The notes beneath the pieces were generated by a model. That model had not been told where the DNA came from. It saw nothing but the letters and a program-made list of their open reading frames with translations, and made no database searches. Of a stretch of 33,854 nucleotides of DNA, positions 26,100 to 33,332 are shown piece after piece. The DNA is taken from NCBI GenBank assembly GCA_002296285.1, contig DBHX01000021.1, forward strand, positions 1 to 33,854. The letters run 5' to 3'. The position numbers were made by a program, and so were the translations under genes. The DNA comes from a bacterium UBP8_UBA817. GTDB lineage: Bacteria; Margulisbacteria; Marinamargulisbacteria; UBA817. The number at the start of each line of letters is the position of its first letter. The stretch's first letter is position 1.

Positions 26100-26381
26100 A
26101 TGTCTAAAGCAAAAGACGTAAAAAGAAAAGAAGATTTAATCAATAATTTTAAAAAACATGAAAAGGATACGGGCTCATCACGTGTACAGATCGCAATTAT
26201 TACCGATCGAATCAATTACTTGGTGGATCATTTGAAAGCGCATAAAAAAGATAATCATTCACGACGTGGGTTGTTGAATCTAGTGGGGCAACGTCGCCGA
26301 TTATTAACGTATTTGAAACGTAAAAATTACGATGAGTATTTATCGTTATCTAAAGAGTTAAAATTAAAAGTAGCTCAATAG
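26100..26381 (+). CDS. rpsO: 30S ribosomal protein S15
   Basis: 93 residues against 89 in E. coli, with a few extra basic residues at the N-terminus. It binds 16S rRNA early in assembly of the central domain. The conserved block DTGSSRVQIAIITDRINYLVDHLK, HKKDNHSRRGLLNLVGQRRRLLTYL is unmistakable. It has one of the strongest ribosome-binding sites in the window (AAGGAGG, 6 nt spacing). It is followed after 40 nt by pnp, the standard order in most bacteria. Confidence 0.96.
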   Translation: MSKAKDVKRKEDLINNFKKHEKDTGSSRVQIAIITDRINYLVDHLKAHKKDNHSRRGLLNLVGQRRRLLTYLKRKNYDEYLSLSKELKLKVAQ

Positions 26382-26421
26382 TTTCTCAAGTAACAAAAGA
26401 AGAAAGAAAAGAAGGTATTTA

Positions 26422-28494
26422 ATGGAAAAAGTAATAGGAAATATTCAAGGCAGAGAGATTACAATTGAAACAGGGAAAATGGCGCGTCAGGCGAATGGCG
26501 CTGTTTTGCTTCGATGTGGAGAAACTGTTTTATTGGCAACGGCCACCATGGCAAAAGAAGCTAGAGAAGGGGCCGACTTTTTTCCATTAATGGTAGAATT
26601 TGTTGAAAAATATTATGCCGCGGGTAAATTTGCTGGTGGATACATTAAGCGTGAGGCTCGACCCTCCAAAAATGCGACCCTAATATCACGCTTAATTGAT
26701 CGTCCATTGCGCCCATGTTTTCCGGATGGTTTTTTTAATGAAGTTCAAATCATTATTACCATGTTGTCTTTGGACGATTCTTTTCCACTTGAATATTTGT
26801 CTATTTTAGCCGCATCTTCCGCTTTGGCCGTGTCTGACATTCCCTGCAATAATTATGTTGGGGCCGCCTTGGTTGGTGATGTTGATGGTCAGTTGGTGGT
26901 GAACCCTGATCATGAACAAATGGCACAATCAACATTGGATATGATTGTTGCGGGTACCAATGATGCTGTATTGATGATTGAATCTGGGGCAAATGAAATT
27001 TCTGAGGAACGCATTATTGACGCCATTGGTGTTGGTCATGATGCGTTAAAGGAAGGCATTCGATTGCAAGAAGAATTGGCCGCCAAAGTGAATAAGCCAA
27101 AACTTCAATTTGTTCCCCCTCAGAAAAATACAGAAATGGCAGATAAAATTACCGCTTTTTTGGGAACGAAAATTTCTGATAATTTAAAGAATGGTAATAA
27201 ACAAGAAATTGATGACTTTTTAAATCAAATCAAAGACGATGTGATTGCTGAGTTTGTGACTGAGGATGCCGATAACTTGGATGAAGTAACCGATTTATTT
27301 GGTTCCATTAAAAAGAAACAAATCAGAGAATCCATTATTCAACAAAAAATTAGACCGGATGGCCGTCGAACCGATGAAATTCGTGATATTACAGTGGATG
27401 TTGATTTGTTGCCAGCTGTTCATGGGTCAAGTTTATTTACTCGTGGTGAAACACAGAGTTTAGGTGTGATTACTTTGGGGACGGATGGTGATGAGCAAAA
27501 CTCTGATGCCTTTGGTGAACAGGTGTCTGAATCGTTTTATTTTCATTATAACTTTCCTCCATTTTCTGTAGGGGAGTGCGGATTTTTAAGAACGGGTCGA
27601 CGTGAGCTCGGGCATGGCCAATTAGCACAACGTGCGCTTGAGCCTGTGATTCCATCCAAAGACGAGTTTCCGTATGTTATTCGTTTGGTCTCTGAAATTT
27701 TAGAATCCAATGGGTCATCCTCAATGGCGTCTGTGTGTTCTGGAAGTTTATCATTGATGTCGAGTGGTGTTCCAACCAAAGGACAGGTGTCCGGGATAGC
27801 TATGGGGCTTCTAATGGATGATTCTGGAAACTATACGATCTTGTCAGATATTCAAGGACTTGAAGATCATTATGGTGATATGGATTTCAAAGTGGCTGGA
27901 ACAAGTAAAGGCATTACGGCGCTTCAATTGGACATTAAAATTGAGGGGTTATCTAAAGAAATCTTGGTTGATGCGCTTCGACAAGCCAAAGACGGGCGAT
28001 TTCATATTTTAGATAAAATGAACGAATTGATTGATGCCCCTCGCTCACAAGTTACTGATCGTGCGCCGAAGGTTGAAACCATTATGATTAAACCAGATAA
28101 GGTTGGATTATTGATTGGTCCTGGCGGTAAGCAAATTAAAAAAATTGAAGAAGACACGAAAGCGGTTGTTTATGTTGTTGATGGCGATAAGGGTGAGGTA
28201 AGTATTTCCGGTAAAAATTCAGAAATCATTAACTTTGCGAAGAAAGTGATTCAAGAATTGGTGAAAGATGTTGAAAAGGGTGAGGTTTATGATGGCAAGG
28301 TTGTTAAAATTATGAATTTTGGCGCATTTGTTGAATTATTACCTGGTAAAGAAGCTTTATTGCATATTTCTAAAATTGCTGAAGAGAGAGTCAACAAAGT
28401 TGAAGATTATTTTAGTGTTGGTGATTCAGTAAAAGTTAAGGTTATGGAAATTGACCGCCAAGGTCGCGTTAACGTTTCTAGAATTTTTGACTAA
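26422..28494 (+). CDS. pnp: Polyribonucleotide nucleotidyltransferase (PNPase)
   Basis: 690 residues with the full order: first RNase PH domain (FVEKYYAAGKFAGGYIKREARPS), helical linker, second catalytic RNase PH domain (IRPDGRRTDEIRDI, LFTRGETQSLGVITLGT, GSSSMASVCSGSLSLM), KH domain (VGLLIGPGGKQIKKIEEDT, about residues 560-575) and S1 domain (VYDGKVVKIMNFGAFVELLPG to the C-terminus). It degrades RNA 3' to 5' phosphorolytically. The C-terminus ends shortly after the S1 domain, so the RNase E-binding tail extension of some species is absent. Confidence 0.96.
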   Translation: MEKVIGNIQGREITIETGKMARQANGAVLLRCGETVLLATATMAKEAREGADFFPLMVEFVEKYYAAGKFAGGYIKREARPSKNATLISRLIDRPLRPCFPDGFFNEVQIIITMLSLDDSFPLEYLSILAASSALAVSDIPCNNYVGAALVGDVDGQLVVNPDHEQMAQSTLDMIVAGTNDAVLMIESGANEISEERIIDAIGVGHDALKEGIRLQEELAAKVNKPKLQFVPPQKNTEMADKITAFLGTKISDNLKNGNKQEIDDFLNQIKDDVIAEFVTEDADNLDEVTDLFGSIKKKQIRESIIQQKIRPDGRRTDEIRDITVDVDLLPAVHGSSLFTRGETQSLGVITLGTDGDEQNSDAFGEQVSESFYFHYNFPPFSVGECGFLRTGRRELGHGQLAQRALEPVIPSKDEFPYVIRLVSEILESNGSSSMASVCSGSLSLMSSGVPTKGQVSGIAMGLLMDDSGNYTILSDIQGLEDHYGDMDFKVAGTSKGITALQLDIKIEGLSKEILVDALRQAKDGRFHILDKMNELIDAPRSQVTDRAPKVETIMIKPDKVGLLIGPGGKQIKKIEEDTKAVVYVVDGDKGEVSISGKNSEIINFAKKVIQELVKDVEKGEVYDGKVVKIMNFGAFVELLPGKEALLHISKIAEERVNKVEDYFSVGDSVKVKVMEIDRQGRVNVSRIFD

Positions 28495-28501
28495 TTAGTT
28501 A

Positions 28502-29740
28502 ATGTCTCAGGCCCCATTTAATCACATTGATACCTTTATTAAGGCGATACCCAGTTCGAGTTCTGTAACCATTGCATACTTTTTAGATGTGGGATTGCCA
28601 TCTGAGCTAATTGATCAGGTGGGAATCTCTCATTTTTTGGAGCATATGTGTTTTCGTGGCACAAAAAACAGAACGGCCTATCAAATCACTCAAGAAGTGG
28701 ATGCCTTAGGTGCTCAAATGAATGCCTATACATCCAAAGAATTTACGTGTTATTACATTACACTTTTACCTGAAAATTTGGCGCAAGGCTTAGATATTTT
28801 AACAGATATTGTGTTTTATTCTAATCATGATGAGAAAAGTATTGAGTTAGAAAAATCCATTATCAGTGAAGAAATCAAAATGTATGAAGATACTCCTGAT
28901 GAAAAGATTATGGATGTATTTAATGCGCAGTTATTTAATAATGCGTATTTGGGACGGCCAATCCTCGGTACGTTTGATTCCATTGGAACGTTTGATGCAT
29001 CTATTTTGCGTTCATTTTATCGTCAGTATTTTAACCCAAAGAATATTAAATGTGTCATTGCTGGCGCTATCGATAATACGGATCAAGTCGATGGTTTATT
29101 AAAGAAATCATTGGGTGATATTGATTTTAAAATTTCCGATTTTGATCAAGCTTCCTTGAAGGGGGTATCGTTTAAGTCGTCACATTTGCACGTTGATAAA
29201 GACCTTGAACAGATGCATTTTTGCATGGGGTACCCTGGGTTTAGTTATGTTCATGAGGATCGATATGCATTAACGGCATTGACGACCATTTTGGGTGGGT
29301 CCATGAGTTCGAGGTTGTTTCAAGCCGTTCGAGAAAAAGAAGGTCTGGCGTATTCCATTTACTGCTCTCCGAGTTTTTATCGTGATACGGGTGCCATTCA
29401 AATTTATGCAGGCACATCAAAGGAAAATTATCATCGAGCCGTTGAATGTATTATGGAGCAGATTAAGATTTTATTGGCGGACGGTGTTAATCAAGAGGAG
29501 TTTCAGCGATCCAAGCAGCAGTTAAAAGGTAGTATTATCATTAATTTAGAGGGATCCTCTGCGTGGGCAAATTGGTTGGGGCGTCAATTCATTTATAATA
29601 CTGGAATGTCAGATATTTCAGATATTGAGTCTAAGCTTGATGCGGTCACATTGGATGATGTCATTCGTGTTGCGGGATATTTAATGGATGACACCTATAA
29701 AGTAGGGGTTTCATTGGGGCGTTTGAAATCAAATGATTGA
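28502..29740 (+). CDS. M16 family zinc peptidase (processing-peptidase-like)
   Basis: 412 residues, the single-chain bacterial M16B size. The inverted zinc motif HxxEH is at residues 44-48 (HFLEH), with the expected downstream Glu in SEEIKMYEDTPDEK. A second, non-catalytic half contains ILGGSMSSRLFQAVREKEGLAYSI, the substrate-side Arg/Tyr motif. There is no signal peptide, so it is predicted cytosolic. It begins 7 nt after pnp; an M16 peptidase gene after pnp is a common bacterial arrangement. Confidence 0.9.
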   Translation: MSQAPFNHIDTFIKAIPSSSSVTIAYFLDVGLPSELIDQVGISHFLEHMCFRGTKNRTAYQITQEVDALGAQMNAYTSKEFTCYYITLLPENLAQGLDILTDIVFYSNHDEKSIELEKSIISEEIKMYEDTPDEKIMDVFNAQLFNNAYLGRPILGTFDSIGTFDASILRSFYRQYFNPKNIKCVIAGAIDNTDQVDGLLKKSLGDIDFKISDFDQASLKGVSFKSSHLHVDKDLEQMHFCMGYPGFSYVHEDRYALTALTTILGGSMSSRLFQAVREKEGLAYSIYCSPSFYRDTGAIQIYAGTSKENYHRAVECIMEQIKILLADGVNQEEFQRSKQQLKGSIIINLEGSSAWANWLGRQFIYNTGMSDISDIESKLDAVTLDDVIRVAGYLMDDTYKVGVSLGRLKSND

Positions 29741-29765
29741 GAATATTTTAATTTTGGAATATCAT
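29737..29765 (+). promoter_or_regulatory. Promoter of the 83-aa gene
   Basis: TTGAGA (29737-29742), a 17-bp spacer and TATCAT (29760-29765) end 8 nt before the ATG at 29774, with no ribosome-binding site. The -35 overlaps the stop codon of the M16 gene. Predicted leader is about 2 nt. Confidence 0.45.
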
Positions 29766-29773
29766 AAATAATT

Positions 29774-30025
29774 ATGGATACATCGACAAAATCTGAAGAG
29801 CAATTCATTGCTGATATAAAAAAAAGTATTGAAGACACAACCTTACGTGTTTCTGATAAGGTCATTAAATCAGCGTTTGCATATCTGGTAAAAAATGGTT
29901 GCTTGGAACCATCGAAGGAATCTGTAACAAAATCATTCTTCGTTAAAAAAATCCCAAATGTTATTACGGCTGAAATTACTAAAGAACTCAATACCGTTTT
30001 AGGTTTGAACTTAGAAATTAATTAG
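29774..30025 (+). CDS. Small protein of unknown function (83 aa)
   Basis: Not recognised. It is 83 residues, mostly helical and charged, without a signal peptide or transmembrane segment. It has its own predicted promoter placed for near-leaderless translation. It ends convergently with the 53-aa gene on the other strand, overlapping it by 4 nt at the stop codons (30022-30025). Composition is like a folded globular protein rather than a random frame. Confidence 0.6.
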   Translation: MDTSTKSEEQFIADIKKSIEDTTLRVSDKVIKSAFAYLVKNGCLEPSKESVTKSFFVKKIPNVITAEITKELNTVLGLNLEIN

Positions 30026-30183
30026 CGTTGCATTAGTTGTTTTAATAGTAAAGATTCCGCTGAAACGGTTGTTTTTTCATCTGATCCGTTTGAAAATTTG
30101 TTGCAAATTCGGTTGCAATGATTAATGAAATTACTGATGTAGTAAAGTTGATCGTCATGGTTAAACTCTTTTAATTTTGTCAT
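30022..30183 (-). CDS. Very small protein of unknown function (53 aa)
   Basis: A 53-codon frame on the minus strand: ATG at 30183, TAA at 30022. It overlaps the stop codon of the 102-aa gene as ATGA, the classic sign of translational coupling, which supports it despite its size. The product is polar and probably helical, beginning MTKLKEFNHDDQLYYIS. Nothing in it is recognised. Confidence 0.55.
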   Translation of the reverse strand: MTKLKEFNHDDQLYYISNFINHCNRICNKFSNGSDEKTTVSAESLLLKQLMQR

Positions 30184-30488
30184 ATGCTTAATTTCTTCCG
30201 GATTCGCTTGATTTCATTAACATGTGATGTCGCCACATCTTTATAATGCCCCATGGTTTTTAATTCAGATAATGAGCTATCAAAATACTGTGTAATTAAT
30301 TTGTGCATTTTTTTTCGTATTTTATTTAACTCAATTTTAAATGTGGTTTCATCGGTTATGTTTGTTAAAAGATTAAGTTTATTAATGATTTCATCATAGA
30401 GTTCAATAAAATCTGGTTCCTTGACGCGTGAGGCCCCATACGAGAAGTCCCGCCCAGAAGCTGCCCCCGATGTGTTTATATTTACCAT
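30180..30488 (-). CDS. Small helical protein of unknown function (102 aa)
   Basis: 102 residues. The first 22 are Gly/Ser/Asn-rich and probably disordered (MVNINTSGAASGRDFSYG); the rest is charged and helical, possibly coiled coil (INKLNLLTNITDETTFKIEL, LNKIRKKMHKLI, HVNEIKRIRKKL). No signal peptide. A near-consensus promoter ends 5 nt before the ATG. It is coupled to the 53-aa gene. The shape, with a flexible N-terminus and helical remainder, recalls small secretion-system components or chaperones, but that is speculation. Confidence 0.6.
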   Translation of the reverse strand: MVNINTSGAASGRDFSYGASRVKEPDFIELYDEIINKLNLLTNITDETTFKIELNKIRKKMHKLITQYFDSSLSELKTMGHYKDVATSHVNEIKRIRKKLSI

Positions 30489-30493
30489 AATTA

Positions 30494-30522
30494 ATTATTT
30501 TTTATTTTTGTTTTGTTGTCAA
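30494..30522 (-). promoter_or_regulatory. Promoter for the 102-aa/53-aa pair (TTGACA - 17 bp - AATAAT)
   Basis: Perfect -35 at 30517-30522 and 5/6 -10 at 30494-30499, with a 17-bp spacer. The -10 ends 5 nt before the ATG at 30488 and there is no Shine-Dalgarno sequence, so the mRNA is expected to be leaderless. Confidence 0.65.
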
Positions 30523-30594
30523 ATTGAAAAATATATTGAGATTATTTTAAAAATTTTATAGGCTTAAGTTAAATAAAATTTAAAGGGGAAAGTT

Positions 30595-31419
30595 ATGAAA
30601 AATTTTCTATTATTAACATTATTAGTAATGTCTTTGACTGGTTGTTTGAACAAGGTTGAGGATTCAAAGGTGATTGCGAAGGTCGGATCTAAAGTTTATT
30701 CGGTTGATGATATTAATGATCGAATTTCTAATTTGGACCCACAATTGAAGACCTATTTTGAGAAAAAAGAAAATAAAGTCCGTCTTTTAGATCAGATCAT
30801 AGAGGAAGAAGTAATTTATCAGATGGCTAAAAAAGATCGTATGCAACGCAATAAAGATTTCAAAAAAACATTGGCGGATTTGGAGCGTCAAGCGTTGATT
30901 AATTTTTACATCCAACAAAAAGTTGATAATATGGCCGAGGTAACACGTGATGAAGTTGAAGGTTACTATAAGACCAATCAAGCTCAGTTTTCTGAGTATG
31001 AGACCCGCAATTTAAGTCATATTTTACTCAAAACAAAAGATGAGGCTAAAAGGGTTCAAGGCCTTTTGAGAAAAGGTGGTAAATTCGAAGATTTGGCTCA
31101 AAAATATTCAATTGATCCGTCCAAAGCACAAGGTGGACAATTGGGTTGGGTCAGAAAAGAGCAATTGGTTCCTGAGTTTGCAAAGGCTGCGTACAAGTTA
31201 ACTAAAAAGGTTCCAATTTCTGGCGTTGTTAAAAGCGAATTTGGGTATCATATTATTCAATTCAATGATTCTCGGGTTGTTCCAAGCCAATCCTTGGATG
31301 CTGTGTATGAAAATATTAGCAACCAGATCCTCACACAAAAGAAAAGAGATAAGTTTAAAAATATTTTAGATTCAGGTAAGGAAACGGTTAAAATAGAGCG
31401 ACAGATTGAAAACTTGTAA
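30595..31419 (+). CDS. Peptidyl-prolyl cis-trans isomerase lipoprotein, parvulin type (PrsA/SurA-like)
   Basis: 274 residues. A short signal peptide ends in the lipobox LTGC with Cys17, so the protein is membrane-anchored and acts outside the cytosol. A helical SurA_N/PrsA-like chaperone region (about 25-130) precedes a single parvulin domain (about 135-228) with LSHILLKTKDEAKRV, FEDLAQKYSIDPSKAQGGQLGWV and SEFGYHIIQ. It should assist folding of exported proteins. AAAGGGGAAA before the ATG is the ribosome-binding site. Its last codon abuts the ispE start. Confidence 0.9.
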   Translation: MKNFLLLTLLVMSLTGCLNKVEDSKVIAKVGSKVYSVDDINDRISNLDPQLKTYFEKKENKVRLLDQIIEEEVIYQMAKKDRMQRNKDFKKTLADLERQALINFYIQQKVDNMAEVTRDEVEGYYKTNQAQFSEYETRNLSHILLKTKDEAKRVQGLLRKGGKFEDLAQKYSIDPSKAQGGQLGWVRKEQLVPEFAKAAYKLTKKVPISGVVKSEFGYHIIQFNDSRVVPSQSLDAVYENISNQILTQKKRDKFKNILDSGKETVKIERQIENL

Positions 31420-32253
31420 TTGAATAGTACTTATAAATCTTACGCTAAACTTAATTTGAACTTATTTGTTGGCCCGCCAAATCAAGCGGGCCTTCATTCG
31501 TTAGTATCTATATTTCAATTGATTGATTTGCATGATGTCATTTCAATATCGATATCACCAACAGCCACGCATACGGTTCAGTTTGAAGGGATGGATCTTC
31601 CAGAGTCCAATACATGTACGGCAGTAATGGATGCATTGTCTGAGCATTTAGCTCAATGGTGGCATGTGTCGATAAAAAAAAATATACCCTCAGGTGCTGG
31701 TCTGGGTGGTGGGAGCAGCAATGCCGCGACCTTATTGTTGGCATTGAATGAATTGGAATCATTGAATTTTAGCACAGAAGACATGTGTCACATTGCAAAA
31801 AGTATTGGGTCTGATGTGCCATTTTTTCTTTATGGTGGTCAAGCGAAGGTGTATGGTACTGGCGATTGCATCCATCCCAATTTGTCATTAATTGATGCGA
31901 CGTATTTTGTTCTCATTTTACCCAATATTCATTGTTCAACGGGCGGTGTATATCGTGCCTTAGATTCTCGAGGCGGATTTGATGTTCTTGATCAAGTGAC
32001 AGATGATCAACTTAAGGTTGTGGGGCATAATGCATTGCAGACGCCGGCGTTTGACATTGCCCCTGCATTGGGTGACTTGTATCAACATTTATTGAATGCA
32101 TTAACTGATAAAGTGGTTATGTCTGGGTCTGGTTCAACGTTGTTTGTGCCATGCCAGTCATTGGATCATCAAGTGAGAGTCTTTGATGCGGTGAAGCAAT
32201 TGCTCCCTCATTTTGATGGTTCGGTGTTATGTGCTCAGTCAACTTCGTTCTAG
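31420..32253 (+). CDS. ispE: 4-diphosphocytidyl-2-C-methyl-D-erythritol kinase
   Basis: 277 residues, GHMP kinase family; phosphorylates CDP-methylerythritol in the MEP isoprenoid pathway. The N-terminus has SYAKLNLNLFV, the ATP-binding motif is IPSGAGLGGGSSNAATL (about residues 88-104), GSDVPFFLYGG carries the conserved Asp, and VMSGSGSTLFV is the third GHMP motif. The start is a TTG placed immediately after the upstream stop codon with no visible ribosome-binding site, so coupled reinitiation is likely. The window therefore implies the MEP rather than mevalonate route. Confidence 0.93.
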   Translation: MNSTYKSYAKLNLNLFVGPPNQAGLHSLVSIFQLIDLHDVISISISPTATHTVQFEGMDLPESNTCTAVMDALSEHLAQWWHVSIKKNIPSGAGLGGGSSNAATLLLALNELESLNFSTEDMCHIAKSIGSDVPFFLYGGQAKVYGTGDCIHPNLSLIDATYFVLILPNIHCSTGGVYRALDSRGGFDVLDQVTDDQLKVVGHNALQTPAFDIAPALGDLYQHLLNALTDKVVMSGSGSTLFVPCQSLDHQVRVFDAVKQLLPHFDGSVLCAQSTSF

Positions 32254-32258
32254 GTGGG

Positions 32259-32330
32259 ATGATTTTAGAGGAAGGTGCATATCGAGAGATATGTTTCTGG
32301 ACCTAAATCATTTCAGATCAGCTTTTTTTT
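32259..32330 (+). terminator. Compound hairpin and T-run after ispE
   Basis: An outer pairing of ATGATTTTAG (32259-32268, one bulged T) with CTAAATCAT (32303-32311) encloses CATATC-GAGA-GATATG, a perfect 6-bp stem on a GNRA-type GAGA loop (32278-32293). Eight T follow at 32323-32330, though about 11 nt after the stem. It sits between ispE and the convergent tRNA gene, and could stop transcription from either side. Confidence 0.45.
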
Positions 32331-32338
32331 ATCTTTTT

Positions 32339-32427
32339 TGGTACCGAGGGCCGGACTTGAACCGGCACGGATTTTAAAGTCCATTGGATTTTAAGTCCAA
32401 CGTGTCTACCAATTTCACCACCTCGGC
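32339..32427 (-). tRNA. tRNA-Leu (anticodon UAA)
   Basis: 89 nt with an encoded CCA. Acceptor GCCGAGG pairs with CCTCGGT (G1-U72 as in E. coli tRNA-Leu), discriminator A. D arm contains GTGGTGAAATTGGTAGACAC, the anticodon arm is TTGGA-CTTAAAA-TCCAA with UAA, a class II long variable arm follows, and the T arm is GCCGG-TTCAAGT-CCGGC. Possible promoter upstream on the minus strand: TTGAAT, 16 bp, TATTAT. Confidence 0.96.
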
Positions 32428-32463
32428 AACAATATGGTTATAATATTAATTCATTCAATTGAT

Positions 32464-32628
32464 TCAAACAAGTAGAACGTATTTCTTTTTTAGTGTGATG
32501 GTGATGGTATTTTTTTCAAATGTGAAATTATTAGGGTTTACAGTTCCGGAGCTTTGCATGACAAACTCTGCGATGCTGAGCGGATTTGCGTTTACCATGG
32601 AAGCTGAGTTAATTTTACTTTGGGTCAT
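32464..32628 (-). CDS. Small ORF of unknown function (54 aa)
   Basis: A 54-codon frame (ATG 32628, TGA 32464) lying 19 nt downstream of the PEGA-domain remnant on the same strand. The product starts MTQSKINSASMVNANPLSIA and ends in a beta-strand-like ITITLKKKYVLLV. Only a weak AAGAAG precedes it. It may be a gene, or part of the same decayed locus. A 157-codon plus-strand frame covering the same region is an antisense shadow. Confidence 0.35.
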   Translation of the reverse strand: MTQSKINSASMVNANPLSIAEFVMQSSGTVNPNNFTFEKNTITITLKKKYVLLV

Positions 32629-32647
32629 ATTTTTAGCTTCTTTTTTT

Positions 32648-32898
32648 TTAAAATTTTCGTTTCATTTCGATGGTTTCTTGTTTGTACCCATCCAGTACAA
32701 TGGTAATAATATGATCTTTTACAAGAGTTATGTTCATTTCTTTTGGTGTTGTTCCAAACTCATCACCATTAACATAAATGGTCACGCCTATTGGATCCGT
32801 TCAATGAATGACAGGCTTTGTTGTAACACATGCGGTAACAAATTACGAATAAGTCTTGTAAATAGTTTTAATATAAGGGCTTTTGCTTTTATAAGAGT
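32648..32898 (-). pseudogene. Remnant of a PEGA-domain lipoprotein gene
   Basis: The 3' part encodes a good PEGA domain: GVTIYVNGDEFGTTP, then IITIVLDGYKQETIE, stopping at 32648. Directly upstream in the same frame is FVTACVTTKPVIH, a lipobox (VTAC) with a typical mature start, but a TGA at 32801-32803 separates it from the PEGA part and a TAA at 32843-32845 cuts off the signal peptide. A hydrophobic, Lys-bearing stretch (KAKALILKLF) that could be the lost signal peptide is in another frame just upstream. Loss of a few bases near CATTGAACG would explain the TGA. Confidence 0.55.
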
Positions 32899-32986
32899 TT
32901 ACTATTGTATGCGGAACTTATTTGTTTGTTAATTCATCAAGATAAATCGATTTGTTGAGGCTGACTGGTATTCGTTAATATGATGA

Positions 32987-33013
32987 TTAGCACTTTGGGA
33001 TGATGAGTGCTAA
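32987..33013 (+). promoter_or_regulatory. CIRCE element (HrcA operator) upstream of groES
   Basis: TTAGCACTT, nine bases, GAGTGCTAA: the consensus TTAGCACTC-N9-GAGTGCTAA with one mismatch in the left arm. It lies 17 nt before the groES ATG, between the start and a possible promoter (-10 TAATAT at 32976-32981). This predicts heat-shock control by the HrcA repressor; hrcA itself is not in the window. Confidence 0.93.
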
Positions 33014-33030
33014 ATTATTAGGAGGAATCT

Positions 33031-33318
33031 ATGAAATATAAACCATTAGCAGATCGAGTTATTGTTGAGCAAGAGGCTGCAGAAACAACCACCGCATCCG
33101 GTATTGTTTTACCAGATGCAGCTCAAGAAAAGCCACAACTGGGCACAGTATTGGCTGTTGGCCAAGGTCGTTACAATGATAAAGGTGACTTAACGCCTCT
33201 TCAAACAAAAGTTGGGGACATTGTTATTTTTTCAAAATATGGTGGAACTGAGTTTAAAGAAGGTGGGAAAGATTATTTGATTATTAAAGAATCAGATATT
33301 TTAGCAATCAAAGGTTAA
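33031..33318 (+). CDS. groES: Co-chaperonin GroES
   Basis: 95 residues, normal length. The heptameric lid of the GroEL chamber. Recognisable blocks are KPLADRVIVEQ, ASGIVLPDAAQEKPQLGTVLAVG (the mobile loop region) and GDIVIFSKYGGTEFKEGGKDYLIIKESDILAI. AGGAGG precedes the ATG at 6 nt. It is under CIRCE and followed 14 nt later by groEL. Confidence 0.96.
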   Translation: MKYKPLADRVIVEQEAAETTTASGIVLPDAAQEKPQLGTVLAVGQGRYNDKGDLTPLQTKVGDIVIFSKYGGTEFKEGGKDYLIIKESDILAIKG

Positions 33319-33332
33319 TAAGGAGTAAAAGT

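Noticed and set aside
32801..32803. In-frame TGA as a recoded codon in the PEGA gene
   Set aside because: TGA ends several intact genes here and a second stop plus a frame change lie just upstream, so decay is the simpler reading.
32459..32932. 157-codon plus-strand frame rich in Phe, Cys and Ile
   Set aside because: It is the antisense of the PEGA remnant and the 54-codon ORF; the PEGA motif on the minus strand settles the direction.
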